Shown here piece after piece: positions 29,017 to 37,782 of a DNA stretch of 64,000 bases. The notes below the pieces were generated by a model. The model had not been told where the DNA came from. It did no database searches and saw only the letters and a program-made list of their open reading frames with translations. A program made the position numbers and the translations under genes. The first letter of the stretch is position 1. The number at the start of each line of letters is the position of its first letter. Source of the DNA: Roseateles saccharophilus (GTDB lineage Bacteria > Pseudomonadota > Gammaproteobacteria > Burkholderiales > Burkholderiaceae_C); the NCBI RefSeq assembly GCF_004342485.1, contig NZ_SMBU01000003.1, positions 186,001-250,000 of the forward strand, in the 5' to 3' direction.

Positions 29017-29115
29017 CGCCTTCGCTAGGGGTGTTGGTGGCCAGGCGCCATCGACTGAGACAGTCCCTTTGAACCTGATTGGGGTAATCCCCGCGCAGGG
29101 AAGCAGCCGAATCGC
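29017..29115 (+). ncRNA. TPP riboswitch (THI element)
   Basis: The conserved core is complete: AGGGGTG, then CTGAGA (pyrimidine-sensing), CCCTTTGAACCTGAT, GGGTAAT and the closing CGCGCAGGGAAG. TPP riboswitches control thiamine synthesis and uptake genes. It lies 70 bp upstream of a TonB-dependent receptor start with no other gene between, so that receptor should be repressed when thiamine pyrophosphate is plentiful. No terminator hairpin is obvious between core and start, so control of translation initiation is more likely. Confidence 0.93.
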
Positions 29116-29186
29116 AGCCCCATCTTTTCGTCTCCCGGGGCCAGGCGTCTTCAGTGTTTGCCGACCTGCCATCGCTTTGCATTCCG

Positions 29187-31313
29187 ATGGCAAACCACTC
29201 CCTTTCCATGCTCGGCGCCGCTGCGGCGCTGCTCGCCGCCCAACTCGCCACGGCCCAGACCTTGCCCCAGGTCAGCGTGACCGGCAAGGCCACCGAGGCC
29301 GCAGCCGGCCTCGCCGGCTTCGGCGACCCGCCGGCCAGGCTGCCGATGCAGGCCGTCAGCCTCTCCGCGGAACGCCTGGCCGACAGCGGCATCGACCAGC
29401 TCTCCGGCCTGACCAGGCTAGACGCCTCGGTCTCCGACAGCTACAACGCCATCGGCTACTGGAGCCAGCTCAAGGTGCGCGGTTTCGACCTCGACAACCG
29501 CTTCAACCTGCGCCGCGACGGCCTGCCGATCAACGGCGAGACCTCGCTGAGCCTAGCGAACAAGGCCGCCGTCGAGGTGCTGAAGGGCAGCTCCGGCATG
29601 CAGGCCGGCACGAGCGCGCCGGCCGGCCTCGTCAACCTCGTCGTCAAGCGCCCGCTGGCCGACGACGCGACGACACTGGTGCTTGGCGCCATCCAGGGCG
29701 GCACCGTCGAGGCCAGCCTCGACCACTCGCAGCGTTTCGGCGCCAACCGCGAGTTCGGCCTGCGCGTCAACCTCGCCGCGGCTCGCCTCGACCCGACACT
29801 GCGCAGCAGCAAGGGCAACTCGCACACCGCCGCGCTGGCGGCCGACTGGCGCGTCAGCCCCGACACCCTCGTCGAGGCCGAGGTCGAGTTCAACCGCCAG
29901 GCCCAGCCCAGCCAGGACGGCTTCAGCCTGCTCGGCAACACCCTGCCCGACGCCCGGCGCATCGACCCCAACATCAACCTCAACAACCAGCCCTGGACGC
30001 AGCCCGTCGTCTTCGACAACACCCACGCCTCGCTGCGCCTGCAGCAGAAGCTGGCCGGCGACTGGCACGCCCAGGCCCATTTCGGCATCCAGCGCCTGCG
30101 CACCGATGACCGCAACGCCTTCGGCTTCGGCTGCACGGCGGAGAACAACTACACGAGCTATTGCTCCGACGGCACCTTCGACCTTTACGACTACCGCAGC
30201 GAGAACGAGCACCGCGACACGACCTCGCTCGACCTCTCCGCCAGTGGCCCCGTGCAGCTGGCCGGCCTGCGCCATGACCTGACCGTGGGCGGCCTGACAA
30301 GCCAGTTCAAGGGCCGCTTCCAGCGCCTGGCCTACAACTACGCCGGCACGGGCAACATCGACGGCAGTGCCGTCACACCGCCCGCACCCGACCTGACCGG
30401 CGAGAACACCAACCTCACGGAGCGCAGCAACGAGCTCTACCTGCGCGACCGCGTCGCCCTGGGCGCCGACACCACCGCCTGGCTGGGTCTGCGCCACACC
30501 CGGCTGCACCGCGAAAGCGTGCAGACCGACGGCAGCCAGGCCACCGCCTATTCGCAGGGCATCACGACCCCGTGGGTCGCCATCAGCCACGCGATCACCG
30601 CGGACTGGCTGGCCTATGCCAGCTGGGGCCAGGGCGCGGAGAGCGAGGTCACACCCAACCGCCCCTTCTACGCCAACAAGGGCCAGGCCCTGCCGGCGCT
30701 GAAGAGCCGCCAGACCGAGATCGGCCTGAAGACCGGCACCCAGCGCGTGGAGGGCGCGCTGACGCTGTTCGACATCCGCCGGCCGGTGTGGAACGACATC
30801 GCGCTGCCCGGCTTCAGCGACTGCACGCTGGACAACAGCTGCGAGCACCGCGCCGACGGCTACGCCCGCCACCGCGGCATCGAAGCCAGCGCCGACCTGA
30901 AGTGGAGCGGCGGCGGCCTGTTCGCCAGTGCGCAGCGCCTGCGGGCGCGCCGCGAGAGCAGCGCGGACGCGAGCCTGAACGGCCTCACCCCGCCCAACAC
31001 GCCGCAGACCACGCTGAAGGCCCAGCTGCGCCAGGACCTGCTGCCCGGCCTGCAAGCCCTGCTCGGCCTGCAGTACGAAGGCCGCCGCTACGCGACGCCC
31101 GACAACGGCATCCCGGTGCCCGCCTGGACCGTCGCCGACGCCGGGCTGCGCTACACCCAGGGCATCGGCAACCAGACCTGGATCTGGCGCGCCGCCTTAG
31201 ACAACCTGAGCAACCGCCGCGCCTGGCGCGAGTCGCCCTGGCAGTTCGAGCACAGCTACCTCTACCCCCTCGCGCCGCGGACTTTGCGCGCGAGCCTCGA
31301 GGTCCGCTTGTGA
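29187..31313 (+). CDS. TonB-dependent outer-membrane receptor under TPP control
   Basis: 708 residues. A signal peptide (MANHSLSMLGAAAALLAAQL) precedes a plug domain (LPQVSVTGKA, LKVRGFDLDNRFNLRRDGLP, VEVLKGSSGMQAG) and a 22-strand type barrel ending with the outer-membrane signature SLEVRL. By sequence it is like siderophore receptors (TonB-siderophore type). The TPP riboswitch upstream suggests that the ligand is thiamine, a thiamine precursor or a related compound. An ATG at 29154 would put 11 residues before the signal peptide and is less likely. No ExbB/TonB gene is near. Confidence 0.9.
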   Translation: MANHSLSMLGAAAALLAAQLATAQTLPQVSVTGKATEAAAGLAGFGDPPARLPMQAVSLSAERLADSGIDQLSGLTRLDASVSDSYNAIGYWSQLKVRGFDLDNRFNLRRDGLPINGETSLSLANKAAVEVLKGSSGMQAGTSAPAGLVNLVVKRPLADDATTLVLGAIQGGTVEASLDHSQRFGANREFGLRVNLAAARLDPTLRSSKGNSHTAALAADWRVSPDTLVEAEVEFNRQAQPSQDGFSLLGNTLPDARRIDPNINLNNQPWTQPVVFDNTHASLRLQQKLAGDWHAQAHFGIQRLRTDDRNAFGFGCTAENNYTSYCSDGTFDLYDYRSENEHRDTTSLDLSASGPVQLAGLRHDLTVGGLTSQFKGRFQRLAYNYAGTGNIDGSAVTPPAPDLTGENTNLTERSNELYLRDRVALGADTTAWLGLRHTRLHRESVQTDGSQATAYSQGITTPWVAISHAITADWLAYASWGQGAESEVTPNRPFYANKGQALPALKSRQTEIGLKTGTQRVEGALTLFDIRRPVWNDIALPGFSDCTLDNSCEHRADGYARHRGIEASADLKWSGGGLFASAQRLRARRESSADASLNGLTPPNTPQTTLKAQLRQDLLPGLQALLGLQYEGRRYATPDNGIPVPAWTVADAGLRYTQGIGNQTWIWRAALDNLSNRRAWRESPWQFEHSYLYPLAPRTLRASLEVRL

Positions 31314-31337
31314 AGCGCCTTAAAAAGCCCCTATAAT
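31308..31337 (+). promoter_or_regulatory. Promoter of the tRNA-Asn genes
   Basis: TTGTGA (31308-31313) and a perfect TATAAT (31332-31337) are 18 bp apart, followed by a GC-rich discriminator (GGCGGGC) typical of stable RNA promoters under stringent control. The start would be about six bases before the tRNA. The -35 element overlaps the last codons of the receptor gene. Confidence 0.8.
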
Positions 31338-31349
31338 GGCGGGCTCTGT

Positions 31350-31425
31350 TCCTCGATAGCTCAGTCGGTAGAGCGCCGGACTGTTAATCCGTAGGTCCCT
31401 GGTTCGAGCCCAGGTCGAGGAGCCA
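31350..31425 (+). tRNA. tRNA-Asn (GUU), first copy
   Basis: 76 bases with a perfect 7-bp acceptor stem (TCCTCGA/TCGAGGA), D-arm GCTC...GAGC, anticodon loop CTGTTAA with anticodon GTT, T-arm CCTGG-TTCGAGC-CCAGG, and encoded CCA end. Identical to the second copy. Confidence 0.97.
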
Positions 31426-31477
31426 ACAGAAATTTGACGCACATCGCAACCGTTCGGTGTGCCGACATACCAACCAT

Positions 31478-31553
31478 TCCTCGATAGCTCAGTCGGTAGA
31501 GCGCCGGACTGTTAATCCGTAGGTCCCTGGTTCGAGCCCAGGTCGAGGAGCCA
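31478..31553 (+). tRNA. tRNA-Asn (GUU), second copy
   Basis: 76 bases identical to the first copy, 52 bp downstream, again with encoded CCA. The spacer has no promoter-like TATAAT, so both copies are probably made from one transcript that ends at the terminator at 31559. Confidence 0.97.
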
Positions 31554-31558
31554 AATCA

Positions 31559-31592
31559 AGCCTCATCCGCGCAAGCGGATGGGGCTTTCTTC
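31559..31592 (+). terminator. Intrinsic terminator after the tRNA-Asn pair
   Basis: AGCCTCATCCGC and GCGGATGGGGCT form a 12-bp stem with one G-T pair and a GCAA tetraloop, followed by TTCTT. Confidence 0.85.
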
Positions 31593-31611
31593 ATTCCTCC
31601 CGGAGCCTCCC

Positions 31612-31956
31612 ATGAGCAACCTGCCCGCCTGCCCCAAGTGCCAGTCCTCCTACACCTACGAGGACGGCGCCCAGCTGATCTGCCCCGAGTGCGGCCACGA
31701 GTGGTCGGCCCAGGGCGCGGAAGCCGCCGCCACCGACGAGGTGCGCGTCATCAAGGATGCCGTGGGCAATGTGCTGCAGGACGGCGACACGGTCACCGTC
31801 GTCAAGGACCTGAAGATCAAGGGCTCGTCCCTGGTCGTCAAGGTCGGCACCAAGGTCAAGAACATCCGCCTCACCGACGGCGACCACGACATCGACTGCA
31901 AGATCGACGGGATCGGCGCGATGGGCCTGAAGTCGGAGTTCGTGAAGAAGCTGTGA
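31612..31956 (+). CDS. yjdM: PhnA/YjdM family zinc-ribbon protein
   Basis: 114 residues. The N-terminal zinc ribbon (ACPKCQSSY...[10 protein letters not shown]) and C-terminal SH3-like barrel ([39 protein letters not shown]) match the PhnA/YjdM family. The name alkylphosphonate-uptake protein is historical; a direct role in phosphonate use is doubtful. It follows the tRNA terminator with a GGAG ribosome binding site eight bases upstream. Confidence 0.93.
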   Translation: MSNLPACPKCQSSYTYEDGAQLICPECGHEWSAQGAEAAATDEVRVIKDAVGNVLQDGDTVTVVKDLKIKGSSLVVKVGTKVKNIRLTDGDHDIDCKIDGIGAMGLKSEFVKKL

Positions 31957-31965
31957 GCGCCGCGA

Positions 31966-32787
31966 TCAGGTGAAATCGCGCGCCTCGTCCGGCGGCGTCC
32001 AGGCGATGACCTTGTCGTCGCGCAGCCGCTCTGCGTCGCTCAGGCCGATCGCCTGGGCCACGCCCTGCGGGAAGTCGCCGTGCGGCGCATTGCCTTCGAT
32101 GTCCAGTTCATGGGCACGGGCACTCCAGCAGGCCAGGTAGAGAAGGCTGGAATAGGTCGGGTCGGCGCACTCGCGCGGCTCGCACTGGAAGCGGATGGCC
32201 TCGACCAGGTTGTCCGGGAACAGCCAGCGCGCGGCAAAGGCGGCGCCGACCTCCGGATAGGCGAAGCCCAGCTCGGCGACCTGCGCCTCATAGCGGCCGT
32301 CGTCGGCGGCAAAGGCCGGCCGCAGGCACGCGCAATCGGGCATCGCCATCTTCATGATCAGGTCGCCGGTGCCATGCAGCAGGCCTGCCGTGAAGGCCAG
32401 CCCCTGGTCCAGCCTCAACTCCTCGGCCAGCGACTGCGCGATCTTCGCGACGTCCAGGCTGTGGCGCCAGAACTCGGTCATGTCCACGCCGGGCACGCCT
32501 CGGAACGCCGCGCCCACGGCCGCTGCCTGCACGAGCTGGCGCGTGGCGTTCAGGCCCAGCATGGCCGTGGCCGCCTCGACCGTGCCGATGCGCTGGCCAC
32601 CCGTGCTGTAGCGCGCGGAGTTCACCAGCCGCAGCAGGCGCACCGTCAGCCCGACTTCGCCGGACAGCAGCCGATTGACCCGCTGCAGATCGGGTTCTTC
32701 ATGCTGCAGCTCCCCAAGAATTCGATTGACCGCCTCTGGCAATGACGGGATCAAGGCATCGGCAGCGAGCAGGTCTTCGAGTTTCAC
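31966..32787 (-). CDS. HDOD-domain signalling protein
   Basis: 273 residues from a GTG at 32787 with a GCGAGG ribosome binding site; an upstream ATG would add a basic, unlike N-terminus. The HDOD core is evident: ALIPSLPEAVNRILGEL at the start, then SGEVGLTVRLLRLVNSARYS, RIGTVEAATAMLGLNATRQLV and LAFTAGLLHGTGDLIM. HDOD proteins lack the metal-binding HD residues and act in signalling, motility or stress regulation. No partner gene lies adjacent. Confidence 0.88.
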   Translation of the reverse strand: MKLEDLLAADALIPSLPEAVNRILGELQHEEPDLQRVNRLLSGEVGLTVRLLRLVNSARYSTGGQRIGTVEAATAMLGLNATRQLVQAAAVGAAFRGVPGVDMTEFWRHSLDVAKIAQSLAEELRLDQGLAFTAGLLHGTGDLIMKMAMPDCACLRPAFAADDGRYEAQVAELGFAYPEVGAAFAARWLFPDNLVEAIRFQCEPRECADPTYSSLLYLACWSARAHELDIEGNAPHGDFPQGVAQAIGLSDAERLRDDKVIAWTPPDEARDFT

Positions 32788-32920
32788 GGGATACCTCGCA
32801 AGGAATAGCGCAATGCTAATAGCCTGCCTTGCGGACCGGAAACGGCTTGCCCTGCTGGCGCCTCTCCGCCTCGCCAGCCGGCGCAGCAACTGCGCCGGAA
32901 CGGTAATTCGCCACGGTTAC

Positions 32921-34010
32921 TCAGAACAACGCGTGCAGCTCCGCGAAGGCGGCCCGCCGGTTGTCGAAGGGGTTCTGAAGCGCGCCGACATGGCGCCGAT
33001 AACCCGCCCTCAGCTGCACGAAGGCGATGGGCGTGTACTCGTAGACCAGGCTGTAGCGCGCCTTGCCGTCGTGGGCGGCGTGCAGGCCGGGGTCGAGGAA
33101 TTCGCTGCTCAGCTTCAAGTTGTGGCCCCGGCTCAGCAACCAGTCGGCCTCCAGCAGCGTCGCCAGCTGGCGGCGCCGGCCGCCGGCGAAGCCGTCGTCG
33201 CCGATGAGATGGAGTTCGCCCAGCCAGGCCACGGGCCGGTCACCGGGCCGGCGAAGAAGCCCCAGGCCTGGCGGTTGCCCGCGCTCGAAGTCAGCTGCAC
33301 CGTCGCCACGCCCACGCGGCCCCAGGGCTGCAGCCAGACGAGCTGGCCCGTGAGCTGGTGCCCCGTCACGCCGCCCCGGTTGCCCGGGGCCTTTGCTGTA
33401 GGCCAGCTGAGCCGAGAAGCTGCTGCCCTCGTGGCCGAGCTCCAGCCCTTTGTCCGGCACCGCCATGCTGACGCCGCTGAGCTGGCGCACGAAGGCGAGG
33501 TTGTCCTGCAGCCGCCAGCCGTAGGGCAGGTAGAACTGGCCGGCCTTGGCATACCAGCCCAGGCCCGGCGTCTGCAGCCGCAAATAGGCCTCCTGGCGCG
33601 CGGCCTTGCCCGGCGCGAGCTGCTCGTCGACATAGGCGCCGAGTCAGTCCTTCACCAGCTGCACGTCGGCGTAGAGCCGCGCCTGCTCGGTGCCGCCGAC
33701 GCGGCTGCTCGGCTGGCCGGGGATGGCGGTACGCGTCGTCGCGGTGCGGAAGTCGCCGCCCAGGCGCAGGCGCTCGTTCAGCAGTGCCCCCCTGCCATCC
33801 CTGCAATGCCCCGGGCAACGCGTTGGCCGGGATCGACCCCTGGGCGAACGCATTGCCCACCGCGTTGCGCAGGCCGCCGCCGGTCGGGTTCACATGGCAG
33901 GCCACGCAATCCAGGCCCGCGCGGACGGCCAGATAGGGCTCGGCCCGGCAGATGGCCGGCAACAGCAGCGCGAGCAGGCAGCAGGACAGCAGCCGGCCCA
34001 CTGCCCTCAC
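32921..34010 (-). pseudogene. Broken gene for a haem-motif outer-membrane barrel protein
   Basis: The frame starts with a GTG at 34010 that overlaps the previous stop. It encodes a signal peptide ([17 protein letters not shown]) and then [20 protein letters not shown], a CxxCH haem motif family seen in porin-like barrel proteins of electron-transfer loci. A frameshift follows near 33800. In the second frame an in-frame TGA lies at 33644 (VKD[13 protein letters not shown]), and two further frameshifts near 33390 and 33230 are needed to reach the end (RAAFAELHALF) at 32921. At least four lesions make function improbable unless the sequence has errors. It is the last gene of the sigma-factor operon. 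Confidence 0.75.
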
Positions 34011-34444
34011 TGTGCCGCCCCGTTGTCGATCCACTGGCGGATCAGGCCGATGGTGGTGGCGTCGAGATAGGGGCCGCCGAAGGGCATGCGCGCACCCACG
34101 GCCGCGTGGCCCTCGAGCTTCTGCACGATGTAGCTGTTGGCCGCATCGCCGGGTGCCACGCGCTTGATCGATGGCACCTCGGCGCTCGCGACGTTGACCA
34201 GCATCATGTAGCTGTTGGCCACGTCCAGCTTCAGGCCCTGCGGCGCCGCTGCGCCGGCATGGCAGGCCGAGCAGATGGGCGTGAACACATGGGACTGGAT
34301 GGAGGCGAAGGTCGCCGTCATCGGTGGATTGGGGTCGGTGCCCGGCGACCCGCTCGAGCCGCCGTAGCCACCGCCGCCGCCGCAGCCCGCCATGCCCACC
34401 AGAAGGGCGCCGGTCGCGCCGAGTCGAATTGCAGAGGTCTTCAT
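34007..34444 (-). CDS. c-type cytochrome lipoprotein
   Basis: 145 residues from ATG 34444. A lipoprotein signal ends in VGMAGC, with Cys as probable lipid anchor, followed by a Gly-rich linker. One haem-binding CSACH lies in [20 protein letters not shown], and a distal Met is available in GARMPFGG. The layout matches small cytochrome lipoproteins coupled to outer-membrane electron transfer. It lies between the TorF-like porin gene and the broken haem-barrel gene, with a 4-base overlap to the latter. Confidence 0.85.
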   Translation of the reverse strand: MKTSAIRLGATGALLVGMAGCGGGGGYGGSSGSPGTDPNPPMTATFASIQSHVFTPICSACHAGAAAPQGLKLDVANSYMMLVNVASAEVPSIKRVAPGDAANSYIVQKLEGHAAVGARMPFGGPYLDATTIGLIRQWIDNGAAQ

Positions 34445-34512
34445 CGCCGTCCTTTCGTGACACACGGCGGTATGTGCCTCCCGGTGTCGCGAGGGTTCAG
34501 CGCATCGACGGG

Positions 34513-35217
34513 TTAGAGGGCGGCGTTGAAGCTCAGCACGGCTGCACGCCGGCGCGTCGGGTCCGTCCAGGTGTAGGGCCCGCCGCGGCTGGCCGTGACC
34601 CAGGCGAGCTGGAGTTCGCAGCCACGCCCCAGCTGCCAGGACAGGCCCGCGCGCAGGTCGATGCGCGTCGGGCCAAGCGGCTCGACATAGGCCGGCAGCG
34701 CCGCGCCGCGCCCGCGCAACACGCCGGCATGGCCGAAGGCCGCCACCTCCGGGCCCAACGGCCAGCGCAGGTTGAACTCGCCATAGACGCTGCGCTGGCC
34801 GCTGCCGTAGTAGTTGGGCGAGTGGTGCAGGCGCAGGCTCCAGCGCTCGCCGAGCAGGCCGGCATAGACCTCGGCGAAGTCGTATTGCGACAGGCGCTCG
34901 AAACGGTTCCACAGCAGCCCGGCCTCGCCGTCCAGGCCTGGCCGAAGCGCGACGACGCGACCGCCGTAGACGCGCAGCCAGGCCCCCTGGTGCTCGGCAT
35001 CGAAGCGGGCGTGCGTCAGCAGCGCACCGGCATAGCCGCCGGCGTCGCCGTCCCAGGTGAGGCCGAGTTGCGCGCTCGGGCGGTTGCCGCTGTAGGACAG
35101 GCCCCGGTCGCGCGAGTCGGTTTGCAGCGACAGCGTCGCACCCACGTCCGCCCGCACGGCGCCGGCAAGCAGCGCTGCGGTCAGGCTCGTCAGGCAGGCC
35201 AGGCGCGTGGAAGGCAT
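34513..35217 (-). CDS. TorF-family putative porin
   Basis: 234 residues. A signal peptide (MPSTRLACLTSLTAALLAGAVRA) is followed by DVGATLSLQTDSRDRGLSYSGNRP, the opening of the Gcw_chp/TorF family, and by alternating beta-strand pattern to the C-terminus (AAVLSFNAAL). Predicted outer-membrane barrel; the substrate is unknown. The start overlaps the stop of the subtilase gene by one base, so it is part of the sigma-factor operon. Confidence 0.82.
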   Translation of the reverse strand: MPSTRLACLTSLTAALLAGAVRADVGATLSLQTDSRDRGLSYSGNRPSAQLGLTWDGDAGGYAGALLTHARFDAEHQGAWLRVYGGRVVALRPGLDGEAGLLWNRFERLSQYDFAEVYAGLLGERWSLRLHHSPNYYGSGQRSVYGEFNLRWPLGPEVAAFGHAGVLRGRGAALPAYVEPLGPTRIDLRAGLSWQLGRGCELQLAWVTASRGGPYTWTDPTRRRAAVLSFNAAL

Positions 35218-36422
35218 CAGTCGGCAGTTTGCCGCAGGGTGGCGCAGGCCATGGCCCCGCGCGCACCGGCATGGCGTGCCAGCGTCGCGCAGCTGTCGAT
35301 ATGCCCCTGCGCCGCCATGACGAAGGCCGCCCGCGCTGCCACGGTGCCGTGCGCGCCATCAAGTTCGCGCACCAGGGCCAGCAGGCCGGCCGCATGCGCG
35401 GCCGCGAAGGACGAACCCGACACCAGCGCCCAGCCGCCGCCGGGCGCCGTGCTCGGCACGTCACGCCCCGGCGCAAGCACCGCGCCCTCGGGCAGCGGCG
35501 GCGCGCTGCCGACGACGAGCACGCCGGGGTGGTCGGCCGGGAAGGGCCCGCCCGCGCCCGGCAGCGCCGCGACGATGCTGGCGCCGCGCGCCTGGGCCTG
35601 GTCCAGCAGCAGCCCGAGCAGGCGGTCGTCCGGCCCGCCCAGGCTCATGTTGATGATGTCGGCGCCCTGCTGGATGGCCGCGTACAAGGCCCGGGCCAGG
35701 CCGAGGCTGGTACACAGCGTCCGGGCCTGCGCCGCCTGCCAGCAGGCCCGCAGCGCGAGCAGCCGGGCCTGGGGCGCAACGCCGGCGATGCCGACGCCGT
35801 TGTCGGCGCGTGCCGCGATGATGCCGGCCACGGCCGTGCCATGGGCCTCGGCGGGCGGCGGGCGGTCGTCGACGAAGTTCGCGTTCAGCGCGACCTGGCC
35901 AGCCAGGTCGGGGTGGCCCGCCTCGACGCCGCTGTCGACGACGGCCACGCGCACGCCACGGCCGGTGGCGAGCCGGTGCAGTTCGGCCAAATGCCATTGC
36001 CGGGCCGCGGGCTGGGCTGCATAGAGCGGCTCCTGCTGCGCCCCCTGGGCCTGGAAGAGGCCGACCGGCTGGGCCCAGGCCACGCGCCGGTCCCCGGACA
36101 TCGCCTGGGCCGCCTCGGCCGGGCTGCGCGCGTCGCCGTCGCGCAGGCGCATGACGAAGCAGTCCACGCCGGCCAGCGGCATCGGCCACTCGCTGTGCAT
36201 CTCGAGGCCATGCTCCCGGGCCAGCGCCTCGGCGACGCGCTGGCGCGCCTGCCGGCCCACGCCCTCGCCATAGGTTCCGGCATAGCTGCCATCGGGCCTG
36301 TAATGGGCCTTGGGCAGCTGCAGCATCACGAGGACCTGGCGCTGCGCCGCCTCGGCCTGGGCCATGGCGCCGCCGCCACACAGGCATGCGAACAACAGCA
36401 GCCAGCGCAGCCAGTGCTTCAT
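35217..36422 (-). CDS. S8 family serine peptidase (subtilase) with altered oxyanion site
   Basis: 401 residues with a signal peptide (MKHWLRWLLLFACLCGGGAM...). The triad is Asp163 (VAVVDSGVEAGHPD), His194 (AHGTAVAGI) and Ser338 (SGSSFAAAHAAG; Ser replaces the usual Thr before the nucleophile). At the place of the oxyanion-hole Asn (normally AAGN) the sequence reads AALPGAGG, so activity may be weak or specialised. Subtilases encoded with ECF sigma and anti-sigma genes are a recurring set. It overlaps the anti-sigma stop by four bases. Confidence 0.88.
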   Translation of the reverse strand: MKHWLRWLLLFACLCGGGAMAQAEAAQRQVLVMLQLPKAHYRPDGSYAGTYGEGVGRQARQRVAEALAREHGLEMHSEWPMPLAGVDCFVMRLRDGDARSPAEAAQAMSGDRRVAWAQPVGLFQAQGAQQEPLYAAQPAARQWHLAELHRLATGRGVRVAVVDSGVEAGHPDLAGQVALNANFVDDRPPPAEAHGTAVAGIIAARADNGVGIAGVAPQARLLALRACWQAAQARTLCTSLGLARALYAAIQQGADIINMSLGGPDDRLLGLLLDQAQARGASIVAALPGAGGPFPADHPGVLVVGSAPPLPEGAVLAPGRDVPSTAPGGGWALVSGSSFAAAHAAGLLALVRELDGAHGTVAARAAFVMAAQGHIDSCATLARHAGARGAMACATLRQTAD

Positions 36423-37039
36423 CGCGGCGGCCCCGGTTGCAGAGGCTCGGCCATCTGGACGATGGGCGCCACGCGCAGCGCCGCCAGGCCGCGGGCGTCC
36501 ACGCGCAACAGCCAGGCGCCGGTCTCGGTCGGGCCGGCAACGATGCCGGCGTCATGCGCCTGAAGCAGCTCGCGCAGTTGGCGCTCGCTGGTGCCGGGCT
36601 TGAACATCACGAGGGCGTCGGCCACGACTGGCGCCGTACCAGGTGCAGCGGCGGCCGACAGGCCCTGGTAGTCCGGCGCCTCGTTGCGGGCCTGCAGCCA
36701 CAGCGCCAGCAGCGCCGCGACGGCCATGCCCTGCAGGCCCAGGGCCCAGGGCATCCAGCGCGGCGGGCGCGGGCGCAACTCGGGCACGGGCTGCATGCGG
36801 GCATGCAGCCGGGCCAGGCCGGCCTCGACATCGCCGCCCTCGGGCAGCGCGCCGGCCACGTTCAGCAGGGCCTGCATCGGGCCCTCCGCGGCCAGCTCGT
36901 CCCGGCAGGCGGGGCAGTGCAGCAGGTGCTGCTCCACCCATTGCCGCTCGGCCTCGCCCAGCTGGCCGCGCGCCAGCCAGGGCAGCAGGGCCTGCGCGGC
37001 CACATGCTCGTCGTACTCCATCCGGACGACCACGCTCAT
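36419..37039 (-). CDS. Zinc-finger anti-sigma factor
   Basis: 206 residues from ATG 37039. The N-terminal putative zinc finger is HLLHCPACRDELAAEG (the His-x3-Cys-x2-Cys signature of zinc-binding anti-sigma domains). A single membrane helix lies at about 93-112 (ALGLQGMAVAALLALWL), and the remaining C-terminal part is periplasmic. It probably holds the adjacent sigma factor inactive until an envelope signal arrives. The start overlaps the sigma gene stop by four bases. Confidence 0.87.
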   Translation of the reverse strand: MSVVVRMEYDEHVAAQALLPWLARGQLGEAERQWVEQHLLHCPACRDELAAEGPMQALLNVAGALPEGGDVEAGLARLHARMQPVPELRPRPPRWMPWALGLQGMAVAALLALWLQARNEAPDYQGLSAAAAPGTAPVVADALVMFKPGTSERQLRELLQAHDAGIVAGPTETGAWLLRVDARGLAALRVAPIVQMAEPLQPGPPR

Positions 37040-37665
37040 GACGCCTCCCCCTGGCCCGGCCCGGCCAGATCGTCCAGCAGCAGGCGCAGCCGGCGGCGCG
37101 CGTAGAACATGCGCGTCTTCACGGTTTCGGGCGGGCAGCCCACGACCTCGGCGATCTCGGCATAGGCCATATCGTGGAAGTAGCACAGCTCGACGACGGC
37201 GCGGTGCTCCACCGAAAGCTCGGCCAGCGCCCCGGCCAGCCGCCCGCGCAGCTGCGCCAGGCCCAGCCGCTGCTCGGGGCCGGGGCCGGGGTCGGCGGGC
37301 TCGTTCACGACGTCGGCCTCGAGCGGCAAGTCCAGCCGGCTCAGCGCCTTCAGGGCCTTGCGATAGGCGATGCCGAACACCCAGGTCGACAGCTTGCTGC
37401 GGCCGTCAAAGCTGTCGGCGCGCTGCCAGACGACGAGCAGGGTGTCGTTCAACACCTCCTCGACCTGCTCGCCGCGGCGCAGCATGTGCACCAGGAAGCG
37501 CCACAGCCGCGGGTGGTAGAGCCGGTAGAGGGCGTCGAACTCGGCGCGCCGGCCCTGCCTGACGCCGGCCAGCAGCGCCAGCTCCAGCGCCTCGGTCACC
37601 GGCGCGCCGGGCTCCTCGGCGGCGGGGTTCTCACGCCTGTTCCTGATGCTGGGCCACTTCAACAT
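37036..37665 (-). CDS. ECF-type RNA polymerase sigma factor
   Basis: 209 residues from ATG 37665. Region 2 is EFDALYRLYHPRLWRFLVHM through DSFDGRSKLSTWVFGIAYRKAL; region 4 is ELSVEHRAVVELCYFHDMAY, AEIAEVVGCPPETVKTRMFY. It is the first gene of a leftward operon with anti-sigma factor, subtilase, TorF porin, cytochrome lipoprotein and the broken haem barrel, all overlapping or within 70 bp. Autoregulation from the 117-bp divergent region towards the Mla-like operon is likely but no consensus is visible. Confidence 0.93.
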   Translation of the reverse strand: MLKWPSIRNRRENPAAEEPGAPVTEALELALLAGVRQGRRAEFDALYRLYHPRLWRFLVHMLRRGEQVEEVLNDTLLVVWQRADSFDGRSKLSTWVFGIAYRKALKALSRLDLPLEADVVNEPADPGPGPEQRLGLAQLRGRLAGALAELSVEHRAVVELCYFHDMAYAEIAEVVGCPPETVKTRMFYARRRLRLLLDDLAGPGQGEAS

Positions 37666-37782
37666 GCTGGGCACATTCCGGTGCGGGCAAGGGGTTGGGA
37701 TGCGCGTGAGTGCCGGGGCGGCACCCAAAGGTTCAAGGCATCCTAGACGCAACCTTGCGCCAGGGGCGCTATCGTTGCATCC

